Below are positions 24,520-36,734 of a DNA stretch of 64,000 nt, piece by piece. The notes under the pieces are model-generated. The model was not told the origin of the DNA and made no database searches. It saw only the letters and a list, made by a program, of their open reading frames with translations. Both the position numbers and the translations under genes were made by a program. The DNA comes from Apophysomyces variabilis (Eukaryota; Mucoromycota; Mucoromycetes; Mucorales; Mucoraceae), in the NCBI GenBank assembly GCA_002749535.1, contig MZZL01000406.1:607386-671385 (forward strand), written 5' to 3'. Position 1 is the first letter of the stretch. The number at the start of each line of letters is the position of its first letter.

Positions 24520-26270
24520 CTGTAGAAAATTGTCTTGTACGTAATACGGAAGTAAAAGTAATGACCTTTTTTCTACATTGCGTTAGATGAAAGGAGGTTT
24601 TTGAGGAGTAAATTGCTGGCTGTTTGATGCCAAAAGAGGTTCTAGCTGCATATAGGGAAAGACTTGGTTTAGACGGTTGACCAGGTGTTCTTCCTTGTCT
24701 CTCCAAGATTGGTAGTAATAGAATATATTTGAAGAATAGGCACACTTGAGTCGAATTAAACAGGCAGCGTGCTGAATCAAGCAATCACAGAATGCTCATT
24801 GCAAAGTTATCTAATTGCAGAACATACAAGTCGTAAGAGTGTTTACTTAATAGTCTGACAGCGCCACGTATATCACATTACTGGATATTGTCACGAATAA
24901 ATATATTACTAATTTTGAAGTGTTCTTCCATAAGGAACCTGGAAAACTTCTGAATAAGGGCAATTGTCGAAATCGTTTTGATAAGAATTCTACAAGTTCT
25001 TAAAGATCTGATTAGACATATTCTAGGTTTTCGCAGTCAACTAGCCTGTTCAATAAGGCAGCTAGCTAAGTTTTCACAGTCGTTTAGAGACCTTAGATCT
25101 ACATCAGATTTTCAGAGGAAGCTTGCTTTTACCCTGAGCGCTTTTAGACGCATTTTCCATTCAGTCTCGGAAATATTCTAGTTAGGCAATGCACGAATAA
25201 GCTTAGTGATTGGTTCGAAAGTTACATTCCCTTTCTTTCATTTTAATTACTTTACGGACAGTCAAACAAACCTATCTATTCCTGGAAAGCGAATAATTTT
25301 GCGCTTGACTATCCATGGAGCCATTGCTTGTTTCTGGGAACTTCATACTTCGTAACTTGAATTTCCGCTGTCATCTTGTGTCGTTGCTGCTACTTCGTCT
25401 TTATCGAAATTTCCAGCGCTATTATTTCGTTTGTGAGAGGAGAGACACGTAGGGGAGGTACGCATGGTTATTTTTAATGGTGGTTCCTCTCCTTTAGGTA
25501 TTACTATCGATGTCAGAGCTGGAATCCCAGCCTTGACCTTGTTGTCCCATATCAGAGATAGCTATACAGACAAACAATAAAATTAGGTATGTCGTCGCTT
25601 GATGATAGATCTTATTACCAATCGTTCCACCACTTACGAGGTTATCTTTGCCTGGCAAGCGCACCAGAGCTTTTGGAGAAGAAAGCGTATAGGCCAGTGA
25701 CTCTTTTTTTTGATGGCGGTTTCAGAACAGTAGTGTCTGTCTGAAATCGAATCGTGCATTTTCGACGCTTCTTTAGCTTGTATTGTATCATGCGACTGCT
25801 TACAACAATCATTTCACAATTGCAAGCCCGCGTTTCCACATGATTTTGTGAAGGTTCTGGTTAAGTTTAAAGGTATTGCAAGCAACATAATAAAGACTTC
25901 TAAACAGATATTGGCAGTATCGTGAAGATTCGTTTCAAAGAGGCTGTATTTAAATGTCTTTCTTTGCAATATACTTATGTTTCGGCTTTGACTCCTTTAA
26001 AACGAGTACATGAAGCTAGCCTGGTTTTTTCGTATACAAAATACATGCATAATTAATTCTTTTTAGCAATTGCTGGTCTACAATATACACCTCTTTTTCT
26101 TATATGAATTAATCAATATGGCTGCGGAGTGATTTACAATGTTTACGATTGAGTATGGCCTATGTTTATTTGTCCGTAGGCGACTCTACTGCCAGCCATG
26201 CCGTTGATCTTGGTTAAAAAGATTGTTTGTCTGTGGTTGCCGTGATAACAAATGGCGGCTTGCCGTGTGC
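24520..26270. other. Gene-poor stretch, small ORFs only
   Basis: AT-rich DNA after TIF35. Minus-strand frames at 24583-24780 and 25642-25839 and a plus frame at 24978-25181 look mildly coding-like but lack start context, splice support or family resemblance. The first lies tail-to-tail with TIF35 and could be a small gene. Nothing here can be named. Confidence 0.4.
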
Positions 26271-26814
26271 TCAAGCCGGGCGTAAAAGCGATGCAGTTCG
26301 GAATTTCCCCAACTTAATCCGAAAATCGAGGTTATGCAGTTTCCCATGGTTTTTGTAAATCGGAGCATCGAGGTAGTGCAGTTCGCCATGCACGGCGAAT
26401 GGGCGAAGTGCGGCCATGTACATGGACCTGGTGCAGTTCGGCATGGACTGACATGAGATAGCCCCCATGTCCCCCACGCCACCTCCGCACCAGCGCGCCG
26501 CACTTGCCCTTGCGCGCCACCTCCAGCCACCCGGCTCCCAAACCCAACCACAACACTTGAAAGTTATTATTGCCCTAGTCCCCGCGGTCTTGATTAATTT
26601 TGGGGGGACCAATTGGAACTAGGGCAACAATAAGATTAAACTTAACAGTCACTATCGGTCCTTAGGATCTTTATTGTTAACGGGATCAAGGGACCGAAAC
26701 CAAAGGGAAAAAAGGGGGAAAAGACTAAATAAAAACTAAACTGTAACTAAACCGTAGATAAAGCGAAAAAGGGACGGACTTTCGATCGTCTCTCTTGTCC
26801 TTGAACAAGTTACT
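26271..26814. repeat. GC-rich island with degenerate tandem motif and hairpins
   Basis: This block is visibly richer in G and C than its surroundings. The word TGCAGTT followed by C/T-x-x-ATG-like sequence recurs near 26291, 26335, 26374 and 26432. Two inverted repeats follow: arms 26564-26579 and 26618-26633 (TTATTATTGCCCTAGT against its complement with one mismatch, 38-base loop), and an imperfect pair within 26656-26696 (CGGTCCTT and AAGGGACCG). It runs directly into the dispersed repeat copy B. The left end starts with CCGGGCGTAAAAGC, a word shared with the inverted repeat family. It is probably an inserted non-autonomous or decayed element. Confidence 0.6.
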
Positions 26815-26976
26815 CTGAACTTACCCGTTGTCGTCGTTGACCCCCTCTCCTACACCCTAAACCAGCTTGCCACCCGCCCACCTCAATCGCAACAACAAAT
26901 ACTTTACTGGCGACGCATATGGCCCACCCTCTCCTCCATACTGCTCGACATAGACCGCCTCTGCCGCCCACCGGAT
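26815..26976 (+). repeat. Dispersed repeat, copy B (partner at 11695-11846)
   Basis: Same orientation as copy A and nearly identical from CTGAACTTACCCGTTG to CACCGGAT. It keeps a longer open frame across the indel (WRRIWPTLSSILLDIDRLCR), suggesting that copy A carries the deletion. No reverse-transcriptase tail is visible upstream of this copy. Confidence 0.85.
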
Positions 26977-29900
26977 GAAACATCAATAAAAAATTGAAAA
27001 AAAGCCTAGTATACTACAGACATAACTGTTTTTAGTTTGAAGAGAATTTGTATGGAATTACAACAAATGGGGAGTGAATGCGGTATTTGCGTTAATACAG
27101 CCATGATGGACGAATGCTCCACTCCAAGCAAAAACAAATCAGACACAGATTAGCATATATCCAGATTGTATCTCTAGCTTGTACGTCTTCTATTTCCTTT
27201 TCATTAAAAAATAAAAAAGAAAGCAGCCCAAATGAGTCTGTTTTATGCAATGTGAATTCGAATGACATCTTCATGTAATGACAGTTGAATCCTAGACGTT
27301 CTATACAAGTAATTCTTAGCATAACTATGCAAGAACATGAAACAGAAACAGAGAAGTGGCGGAGTACATCACTTTTGTTCCTGGAAAGCATGTATAAACG
27401 CATATTGAAACTTAAAACCATAGGCACTAGTAACGCAGCAACCGGATACAGTATCAATTATAACGCATAAATGCATCACTGATATCCATTATCGTACAAA
27501 AGATGAAAAGCAATAAATCAATAGGACCGAAATAGCGGTTAAAGATGCAGCATCTTGACTCGAATTAGCACTTCATTTCCGTTTCATTTGGCCATCACGC
27601 ATTACTATAAACAAAGTACGCATTCAACATTGCATTGTCCTGAACATATACGCAAGACAAAAATGATGGTGCGCAAAGACAACGGTTAAAACTGTGTACT
27701 ATCCTGTAATCGCAGCTGTTATGCTGGTTTCGCTTGCGAATGCGGGAATGGCCATCACGGATGACCGTGCGCAATGAAGCCCTAGATTAGGAAATCTGCG
27801 GTTCCTGTGTGACAAAATCATTGTGTTATACTGTTGTTGTAAACGGTATTATTCTCTAGGGAGCAGATCATGAATGTAAGTAAATTCTCGTTTTTGTTTT
27901 TATAAGTAACTGTATTTTGGGAAGGCAGGGAACCAAGAACAACTTGACTTTGCAATGTACAAACAGATTCCATAAAGCTGATTGTGAGGATGAACAAGAA
28001 AGATTACATACTAACATCTCAAAAATAAACCTTCTTAGATCCCAGGCTCTGTACGCGTGAGACGTTACCATTTCGGAAATCAGCAAGACTATTTGCTTAT
28101 GTAATGCAAAGCGTAGCGACAAACGAACCGGAATTTGATCGTCATTTAATACTACATTAAGAAATGTTGGTTATCGGCTTTCGTCTTTTGGGAAGTGCAT
28201 ACCCAATATCAGAGTACTGTCTGTATTTTTCTACAGAGTTCTTTCTTCTTTTAGCGGCGTACAACAGGAATATTTATTTACCAATTCTTACTATACGCTG
28301 CTCGCAATTTATTGGCATATATTGGCCTTTAGGAAAGAAAAGCAATTGCAAAGACAATGTTCGTGTACTGGACCTATTACTTAACCAAAGAGGTAAATAC
28401 TTACTTATCTACAGTAACATTGAATAAGTAGAGGCTCCTTCTATTAGATTTACATCTCTTTTTTGGATTAATTGTCTGTAGACGGATGAGAAATTGGATA
28501 GTCATTGGTGTTGCAAATCAGCGTATGATATTCCCTACAAGCAGATAATCCGGGCGTCAGAAAAAGAATAATCTCACATTTAGTTTATTCATCCACTTGG
28601 CAATGTTCCACTGTGAAAAACATAATCACTTGTTTTGCGGTTAAACATAGAATGCAAATGGATGGTTCATGGTTTCGATTAGTTCTATTCGCTGTCTGGT
28701 CTATAGAAATGAGAGAATGGTTGGATGGATTGATGAACTGATGGTTCGTATTATTTTGTTACAAACGCTGCTACAATGGGATGTCGACTGTTTGTAACAG
28801 CCCTTTAAATCATCATTAAATTGGAACAACGATGGCAAAACATCATCAATGGACTTTTACACATAATAGAAAATGACAAAGTAGCAATTTTAATGGTCTT
28901 TCATGTCTTTTGTTTTAACTGTTCGGTTAAGTCGTTATGTTCTGATACAATAGGGATTTACAATGTCAACATCAAACATTTTACGATGCAGATATGCAAC
29001 AAAAGTCCGAAAAAAAAACTATGGATCTGTTTATCGAACTAGCACACTCGATGATAAAGCAAAGAAAAGCAAACGTAGCAAGGAAGATTTGATACAAATA
29101 ATTCCAATAGTTTGAAAGATGAATATCACTACATTCGGCCACAAGTGCACATTTAAATATTTGGTTACTCTTTTTGTTCTGTCATTCGTGTATTAAACAA
29201 AACTACAACTTACAAGTTTATTACAAGCATCTGGTTAACGATGGCCGTTTGGAATAAGAATACTACGTTTAGATCTTTTTTTTCCGTAAATACCGCTGTC
29301 ATAATGAATCATTTTCGAACAATATCCATAGCATATTTTGCTGCCGTATAAATAATTACAATAGCAAATGAACATAGAAAGAGTTAAAGAGCAAAGAAGA
29401 GTTCATTTGCAATTAAAAGCAGAGATAAATAAAAAAAAATAAGCAGTCGGTGGTGCTATATGATCTGAACCTTTCACAGTCCTTTTCAGTTTCGCAACAG
29501 AATCAAAGTGTAATCTGGATAATTATAATACTGGAGCGATACCCGGATCAACCATTTCTTTACCTGGTACGTATGTAACGGTATGTAACGGCACGTTAAA
29601 TGACGAAACACTAGTGCTCCGACAGCAAATCCTATTTTATTTTTGAGAAAAAAGAAAAATAAGCTGAAAAAATTGCGAGTAGATCGATTGGTTTAGATCT
29701 AACAAGGATAGATTTTTAATTAGGTGAGATGTTGAATGATAAACCGAATGGAAACGGTGATGTTTCTTTTCGGATTTAAGCATATGATGAAAATCTTACT
29801 AATTGATGTCAAACAATTTCAACAAAGAATGAAAACCGAAAAACTGGACAATGTTTGCTTAAGCGCACCTGTTTCTGACCAGATCACGGGTGCTATAAGC

Positions 29901-32000
29901 AACAACCGCCATACGGTCATGCAAATAACAAAAGAATGTATGACATAGTTGAAACCATGATAGTACTACCAAAACCATTGCGTTCAGTAACAAACGGATC
30001 ATTCAACTTAATCTGAGTTAAGCCTTGTTTTCCAATGAAACGAAGTAGCCTGTTAAAAGCCGGTTTCTTAATGATCAATACCTGCTGAGCACAGGAACTG
30101 CAGTACTATTAAGAAATAGTAGTCTGCTTGCACGTCATTCGTCTTTGTTTTATCTTTTGCTCATCATGCATTCGACAGCAACACAAGACCTCAAGTACAG
30201 CGATAAAGTCAAGCACTCAATTACGCGTCGGTGCAAACTCTCCACACTATTCAACAGAGACTAGCAACAGTTTTATACATTACAAAGATAAACATTGTTG
30301 AATTGATGCTGAGTGTTGTTTTTTACAAGTAATTCTACTATCATTTATTATATGGAACAGGGTGATAATAATGACTCTCACTGTTATCAACTAATCAACA
30401 CAACGAAAAGACACGCATACAAAAAGTAAACGGATTTACCTCAGGAACTCCTCCCCAAAACTATTTGAGCATGGTTACGATAAATTACACATTGTTTGAC
30501 ATATTAGCCAGTAAGGCTCAGTAATTGATAGAATATCCGAGAGCTCACTGGGCCATACAAAAGGTCAACATTTATTATTACAATTTAAGTGCTAAAGCAA
30601 TAGGATCAAAACAACATTGCATCAGATAAAGAGAGGTTATGCACAGAAAAGCTATACAAGTATACGTTTGAGATACGGAGTAGGGAGTGCCCGAGAAGAT
30701 AGAGTGCCTGAGAGCTCACTAGGCTATACAGCATGCAAATGTTAAGGATCAGGCTGGCATAATAAACGAATAGCCTTATTCAATTAATAACACTGTGTCA
30801 GAGAAACGAAGATGCTATACATGGAATGTACAGGTAGAAATGCTAGAGAAGGTACCTTCTGGGGCAGTCCCTCATGCGATCAGTTGCTGTGACGCCACCT
30901 GTAATTTATTCCTCCACTTCTTTCCTAAGATTCTTACTGGCTAGCATGTCAAACGGCGATTAGTTTATCGTAACGGCGCTCAAATAACTTGGGGAAGCGT
31001 GCTTGAGGTCATTCTCCAAAGTAAATAAAGTAGGGAATTGCTTGGGACAAAAACATATTTTTAATAACGATAACCACTTTAAATCTCACTCAGGGTATAC
31101 TACGTTCACTAATGCCGCTCGGACAAAAACGATTGCGTGTGATATGCAACAACCATTGAAGATCATACCAGTTATACATCTCTTGCGCTCCTTATGAGTA
31201 ATTCTGCGTGCCTTACAGTATTGGCCACGATGGATACAATTAACGTATATTATGACTAGGTATATGTAGTTGCTGTTAATTAACTAAGTTGCTGCCAAAA
31301 CGTTGTTCACTCCGGTGTGAAGCTTGATACTGAAGCCTTTAGTAAGAAATTGCATGTCGTTGATTGTCAATATAAATAATATAAATATATGGTATCGGCT
31401 TGTTTAGCTTTTAATTTTCACAGCACAGAAACGTGTTCCGATTATAATGCTATGCGTGAACGTAGTATATACTGATTGTGATTGAAAGTGGTAGTCGGTA
31501 TCTTAAAAATGCTTTTGTCCGAGAGCGAAATGTTTTTGACCCAAGTAATTCCCATAAAGTAAGCTATGTACAATATGGGAAGCTTCCAATAGATGTTCTA
31601 TAATATCTACGTTGAAAAAAGGATCAACCCTATTGTTTGGTGTTAAAAGTCATAATAAGAAGATTTATACGAAAAACAAAAGGCTTTCTAGGTACAAAAT
31701 TTGTTTCCGACTTACCTGGTGCGGATTACTGATATGAAGTCTGAAAAACTACGTCATCTCTGCAAAAATTTAATGACGTATATGGGGCCAATTGCTGTGC
31801 GAATAGACGGTCCCAATTCCAGGCGACAGGACCTGCATTTGTCAACAGCTCACGTTTCGCCTTGATAAAACGACCTTTTGGCTTTCGTTAAATTTCGTTT
31901 TACTGGTCATACAAGGAAAAGACTGTACTCGAGTTGAACAGCTTCTATACCCACAACTGAAAATCTGCAAGAAAAGACGCTGTAGATCGTCGTCCGTAGA
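26977..32000. other. Five-kilobase AT-rich stretch without recognisable genes
   Basis: Both strands show only short frames with no domain resemblance. I saw no tRNA-like cloverleaf, no rRNA and no tandem array. The right end (31750-32000) is probably the promoter and leader of the MGA2/SPT23-like gene. Confidence 0.5.
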
Positions 32001-35000
32001 ATGTCTCCCCTTCTGGAAGCGCAAGACGAACAAGGATCGCTTGGCATTGACGGCAACCTTTCGCTGCTGGCATCTCCTAAAACCAATACCCTTTCACACG
32101 AGTCGCCGGGATCATCAAACCATGAGCATAACGAAGAAGTCATGGATCTTTTCTTGGACCAAGTAACCGAATACAATGCCCGCCAACTCGGTTTTGATGA
32201 CAAGCTAGACAATGCCGGGAGTGAGTTGACAACATTTGTTGGATAATTTTCATTTATCATAAACCTAGGTATTAATCCCTCACATCTTCTTGCCAACCAT
32301 AAGCAGCCCGCCAAACTAAAAGTTGAATCGACATCCCAAGAATTGGCCCAGCTTTCAATGCAAGACATGAATGACACTCATTTGATGAACTTTTCGTCCT
32401 CAGTACCGGAAAATCAGGTACAGCCAGCGGTTACCGCACCTGAGAAGTCAGACACGGCGTCTGGCTCTCGGAAACGCTCGGCAAAAGCTAAAAACGCGGA
32501 ATCGTCTAGCTCAGGATCTTCTTTACTGAACGTAAGGTAACCAGATGCGAACGTCAGCTGACCTTCTGTTTAGGTCTTCACAAATCCTCTTTTACATGCC
32601 ATTCCCATTTTAGCAAGAAATTGTCTGAATTTCGAAGATTTCTTGGCTCAAACAGCGCTGAGCGGGTATAAAAAAATTAATCTTAAATTATATGGCGGTA
32701 ACCTTCTCCTCTTTTTATCAGACAGAATGGTCTGCTCGGCCCGAAAGACGATAAGCAAGACTCGACATATGCTTCTCCCAACAAATTAATTCTTGATCCA
32801 TCGAGGGACAAGTCCATCATGTAGGTTACGCATGTCTTTTTAGTATGAATACTAAGTGAATAACTAGAACCAAGCTCGAGAGTCCCTGGCGTATCCGAGT
32901 TCTGGGATTACCCGCGACAGGAGCAAAATCCCGAGTAGAAACCCAGATTAAGGTGTGCCTTCAACTAGTGAACGCTTCAGGTGAACTTGCCAATAACTGG
33001 TCTCATCTACGACTTCCTCATTATATGGTCGCGAAGGACAAGTTAAAACGGAAACAACAGAAATATTCTCCTGATGAAAAAACGTCTCTGCTTGAATCTG
33101 AGGTCTTGAATCTTGAGGCAGCTGTTGTTTGTGATAGTCATGCAGATAACGAGATTATCATGTGCACAAGCTGCGTACATCGCGAGGTATGGAGAAAGAA
33201 AGCCGAATTTTTTTTGTTGATATTTTGAATAGCGCAAGCGACTCAAAAGGAAGCGAGACAACAAGGTTGCTCGGGCTGCTAACAAAGAAGGTGGCGCCGC
33301 TAAACTTGCTGCATTATTTGCAAATGATTTACCAGATTTGGATGATGAAAATGTCATGATGCAAGAAAGGAGGAAAATTTTGCTGTTCAATTGCAATGAA
33401 TATGTCGAATTCCACGGTGGGGAAGCCACTCTACCGACGAGGGTCACATGTTATTGCCGCCACCATAGTGAAAAAGTTGGATTTCGGTAAGTCTGAGATT
33501 CACCATAACACTATTGGCATGCTAATACCTAGTCTATAGAATTGTATTCACCCTTAAAGATAGCCACAACCATGTCATAGCCACAGGACGCTCTCCGCCA
33601 ATCATGATTACCGATGATCATAAAAGTTCAAAAGTCCAAACTAGCACACGAAAACGGAACAGAACCGAATTTGACTCATCTAAAATCGATGCAGAATCAC
33701 CAGCAACGTCTAAGAGGAGGGCAAATAGCACACTTAATGCTAATAATGATGGTGAAACCGATTCTGGTGTCTCTAGTCCTGTAACCTCTGTTCCTGCGAC
33801 ACCAACATCGCAAGCAGACGAAATCGCGGAGAGTTCACCAGCACCTACGAAGACTTACGGAGAGGATGATTCGAAGTTTGAAGAGCACATTACCGCAAGT
33901 TCTTCGCGGGTTGTGGATGGAACCAGTGCTGAAAGACATATGGCTGGGACCGATTCTGAGAATTTCCTATCTCATTTGCAATCACAGCAATCAGAAGGAC
34001 CCATGTCTTTTAGCACAACAGCAAATATGCCACAAGGGGAATTGTTCGATTTCCTCAACTCTGACGACATGCATATGGTTCAGTTGATGTCCCAACAAAA
34101 CATTGCTTCCTCTACACAACTACAACTACAACAACCGACTCATCAACATCAACAATCTTTACCATTAGTCCATCCAGACCATCATCATCAGCAGATATTG
34201 ACACAGTTTCAAAACAATCCAATGCAAACGATGATAAACCGTAGACGAATGATGGCGGGTACAAATTGTACACAACAGCAATGGCAAGCAAACAACAACG
34301 TTTACGCCAAAATACAGCAGAAGCAGGCTATCGAAGGAGCAAAGCCGACGAATTTGCCCCGATTGCACAGATTAATTCCTTCAGAAGGACCTATTTACGG
34401 TGGCGCTGAAGTGACCGTACTGGGGTCCAATTTTTACGAAGGTCTGACATGTTTATTTGGCGAGAATCCTGCTGTACCCACCCATTGCTGGAGTACCAAT
34501 ACTCTTCTTTGTATCCTTCCTCCGGCAGCAAATGCTGGCCCTGTTGTAGTTTCTTTTAAAGAACACCCATTGATGTTGGAAGGGCAAGATGTGGTATTGT
34601 TCACATATTATGACGAAAGTGATCGGGCATTGATGGAACTTGCACTCCAAGTTGTCGGTCTAAAAACGATGGGAAAAGTAGAAGACGCAAGGCAGATTGC
34701 TATGCGGATTGTTCAAGGCGATAATGGAGAACGCAAGAATCAGAATCAGAACTCAACATTTGCTGGACACTTTAAGCTCGAATATCGCAATTACCTTACG
34801 TGCAAGGCCGCGGAAGCTGCTTACTACAATGCCCGTACGCTTTGTCTTGGACAATTAGAGGAACAGGTGACAGCAGCACTGGTGGCTGTGTCAAAAATGG
34901 GAACAAAATACCGTGGTGATATTTCGCTGACAAACCGCAACCGTCATAGCCTTCTGCATTTGGCAACAATGTGTGGTTACGTCCGGCTAGTTAGAGTGCT

Positions 35001-35436
35001 AGTCCGGTTAGGATGCAACGTGGACCAGACTGACCGTAACGGTTTTACTGCACTGCATTTTGCGAGCTGGACTGGCAAAGAAGATATTGTGAAGGTACTA
35101 ATAGGTATCGCGAATCTGGAAGTTAAGAACTCTATGGGCAAAACCGCGGAAAAATTGGCTATCGAAGCTGGCCATAATGAGGTTGTTGCGCTGTTCAAGA
35201 AGAATCGGAAATCGAAAAACAAAAATCATCGTCAATTTCCCATCAACGATCCTGTCCGAATACCACTCATTGAATTTATTCCTTCTTCAGCAGTAATTTC
35301 CGCGACAACATACCTTCCAACCAGATTGACGAATGCACTTTCCTCCCTTTACAACTTTTCTACTAACCAACCTTGCGTCAAGCAATTGACTCATTCCGTA
35401 GGCCAAGTATACAACTTTATGCTCGATCCATTTTGA
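32001..35436 (+). CDS. MGA2: MGA2/SPT23-type transcription factor with IPT and ankyrin repeats
   Basis: Six exons (32001-32220, 32269-32536, 32722-32820, 32868-33186, 33233-33486, 33540-35436) give 1018 residues. The conserved N-terminal Spt23/Mga2 region includes SPWRIRVLGLPATGAKSRVE, then KRKRDNKVARAANKEGG and ILLFNCNEYVEFHGG. Gln/His-rich text precedes an IPT/TIG domain (about 658-745; IPSEGPIYGGAEVTVLGSNF). Two or three ankyrin repeats follow (about 852-950; GFTALHFASWTGKEDIVKVL). In yeast these factors are ER-anchored by a C-terminal helix, processed by the proteasome with Cdc48, and activate OLE1. This protein ends after a mildly hydrophobic tail (PLIEFIPSSAVISATTYLP) with no clear membrane helix, so regulation by membrane release is doubtful unless a further exon exists. 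Confidence 0.88.
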
Positions 35437-35721
35437 CTTTTGTTATCATTCTTTCATCTTTCTTACATGATAGTAATTGCTATATCAAATACTTATAAAT
35501 GTTTCCTACGTTCCTCTATTTTATTTGATTCCTCTCGGAATCTATACGTATCAAACATTTAATACGTTGAAACTGTTTATGAAGTGTTCATTAACAAGTT
35601 GTAAAAATTTACAACAGTTACTGTGTGCTAAAGTCTTACGTTCAGTAGCACTAAGGGGGAAATGAGGGGGAGACTAACTAAAATTTGGCAGGGCTTGAAA
35701 TAAGATCCCATGCTGACAATA

Positions 35722-36496
35722 CTAAATTAAGCGCTCATCATAGATCTTGCTTTGGAACAGATAATCGAGCAAGTCTGCACTGGCGGTGTCAGTAGCACCA
35801 TCTGAAATCCGAAGACTTCGACTGGGTCTGTTGTCGTCTAATGGTAATAGGATGTCAGTTTGAAAAACGAAACTGGATGAATGCAAAATACCTGAATTGC
35901 GTGTCCCTGTCCTTTCCACTATCCTCATACGGTGAAGCATATCGCTATTTTCCTTGATACATGAATCATATATTTCACTTTGCATAAGCTATGTTAATTA
36001 TGAATTAATGGTGGATACTTACCTTGCGCAAAGTAGAGAGTCAATCCTTGAATGGATGATGCTGCCATGAATATATTTCCTGAAGGCAAACGGGGAGGTC
36101 TTCTTTTCTTGAGGGAATACATCCCGGTTAAAGAGAGTTAAGGTGATGGGAAAAGAAGGGACGACATTTATGCAAACCGTGATTGATAATGACTGCTTTG
36201 ATTACTGTGTCTGAAGCCAAAAGGAAAAAAAGACAACTCATTGTCCTGATGTCCCCCATTTTTTGAACAGATAACCATATCTAAAAGATATGTTGCTATT
36301 ATGTAAAAAATAGTTTTGTGACACACGCAATGTGGTCTTTTTCGACCTTCTGCTTTTTGTAATGGATATCTGCATTTAGGTCATAGCCATCATCACGATA
36401 GGTGTAAAACAGGATGCATGTCAATGAACGATGTCTGGCATCGTTATTGGCGTGGAGTTTAGCAACAATATCACTGGCAAGCTTATTGTCGGTCAT
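35722..36496 (-). CDS. Small spliced gene, family unknown
   Basis: Three 3' exons are well supported by matching phases: an exon ending at 36023 (frame VFPQEKKTSPFAFRKYIHGS then IIHSRIDSLLCAR), 35977-35892 (SEIYDSCIKENSDMLHRMRI) and 35837-35722 (DDNRPSRSLRISDGATDTAS, ending KIYDERLI and a stop). The 5' end is not settled: an ATG frame at 36496-36299 (MTDNKLASDIVAKLHANNDA) is a candidate first exon, but its donor is unclear. The protein would be about 130-190 residues, soluble, with no signal peptide or recognisable domain. I cannot name a function. Confidence 0.45.
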
Positions 36497-36734
36497 GAAG
36501 AACTTGAAGGTTTTTTTTTTTCACAAGATAGCTTGCTTCGTTTTAAAAGGTACTTTTGCGCCAGCGAATAGGAAAATACGCCCGCACAGTACAAGAATTC
36601 TCAAGGTCCAAAGAGACTAGCCGCGCTTTTATTGTGAATAGTTCAAACTCTGCTAAGATCTAAGAATAAAAACAACGATATGGTCTCATGGTCTTAGTAC
36701 TTTACGATAAAATTCTTTCAAGGACCAATCAAAT

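Noticed and set aside
24583..24784. Minus-strand small frame (RLKCAYSSNIFYYYQSWRDK) next to the TIF35 stop
   Set aside because: It looks mildly coding, but no start codon or upstream exon could be joined and no family was recognised.
24978..25181. Plus-strand frame rich in Phe, Arg and Leu
   Set aside because: Begins only with a TTG, no splice or domain support; AT-rich region.
25642..25839. Minus-strand basic frame of 65 codons
   Set aside because: No continuation on either side and no resemblance to a family.
26186..26612. Overlapping minus-strand frames of 74-121 codons in the GC-rich island
   Set aside because: They reflect low stop-codon frequency in GC-rich repeat DNA; no gene is supported.
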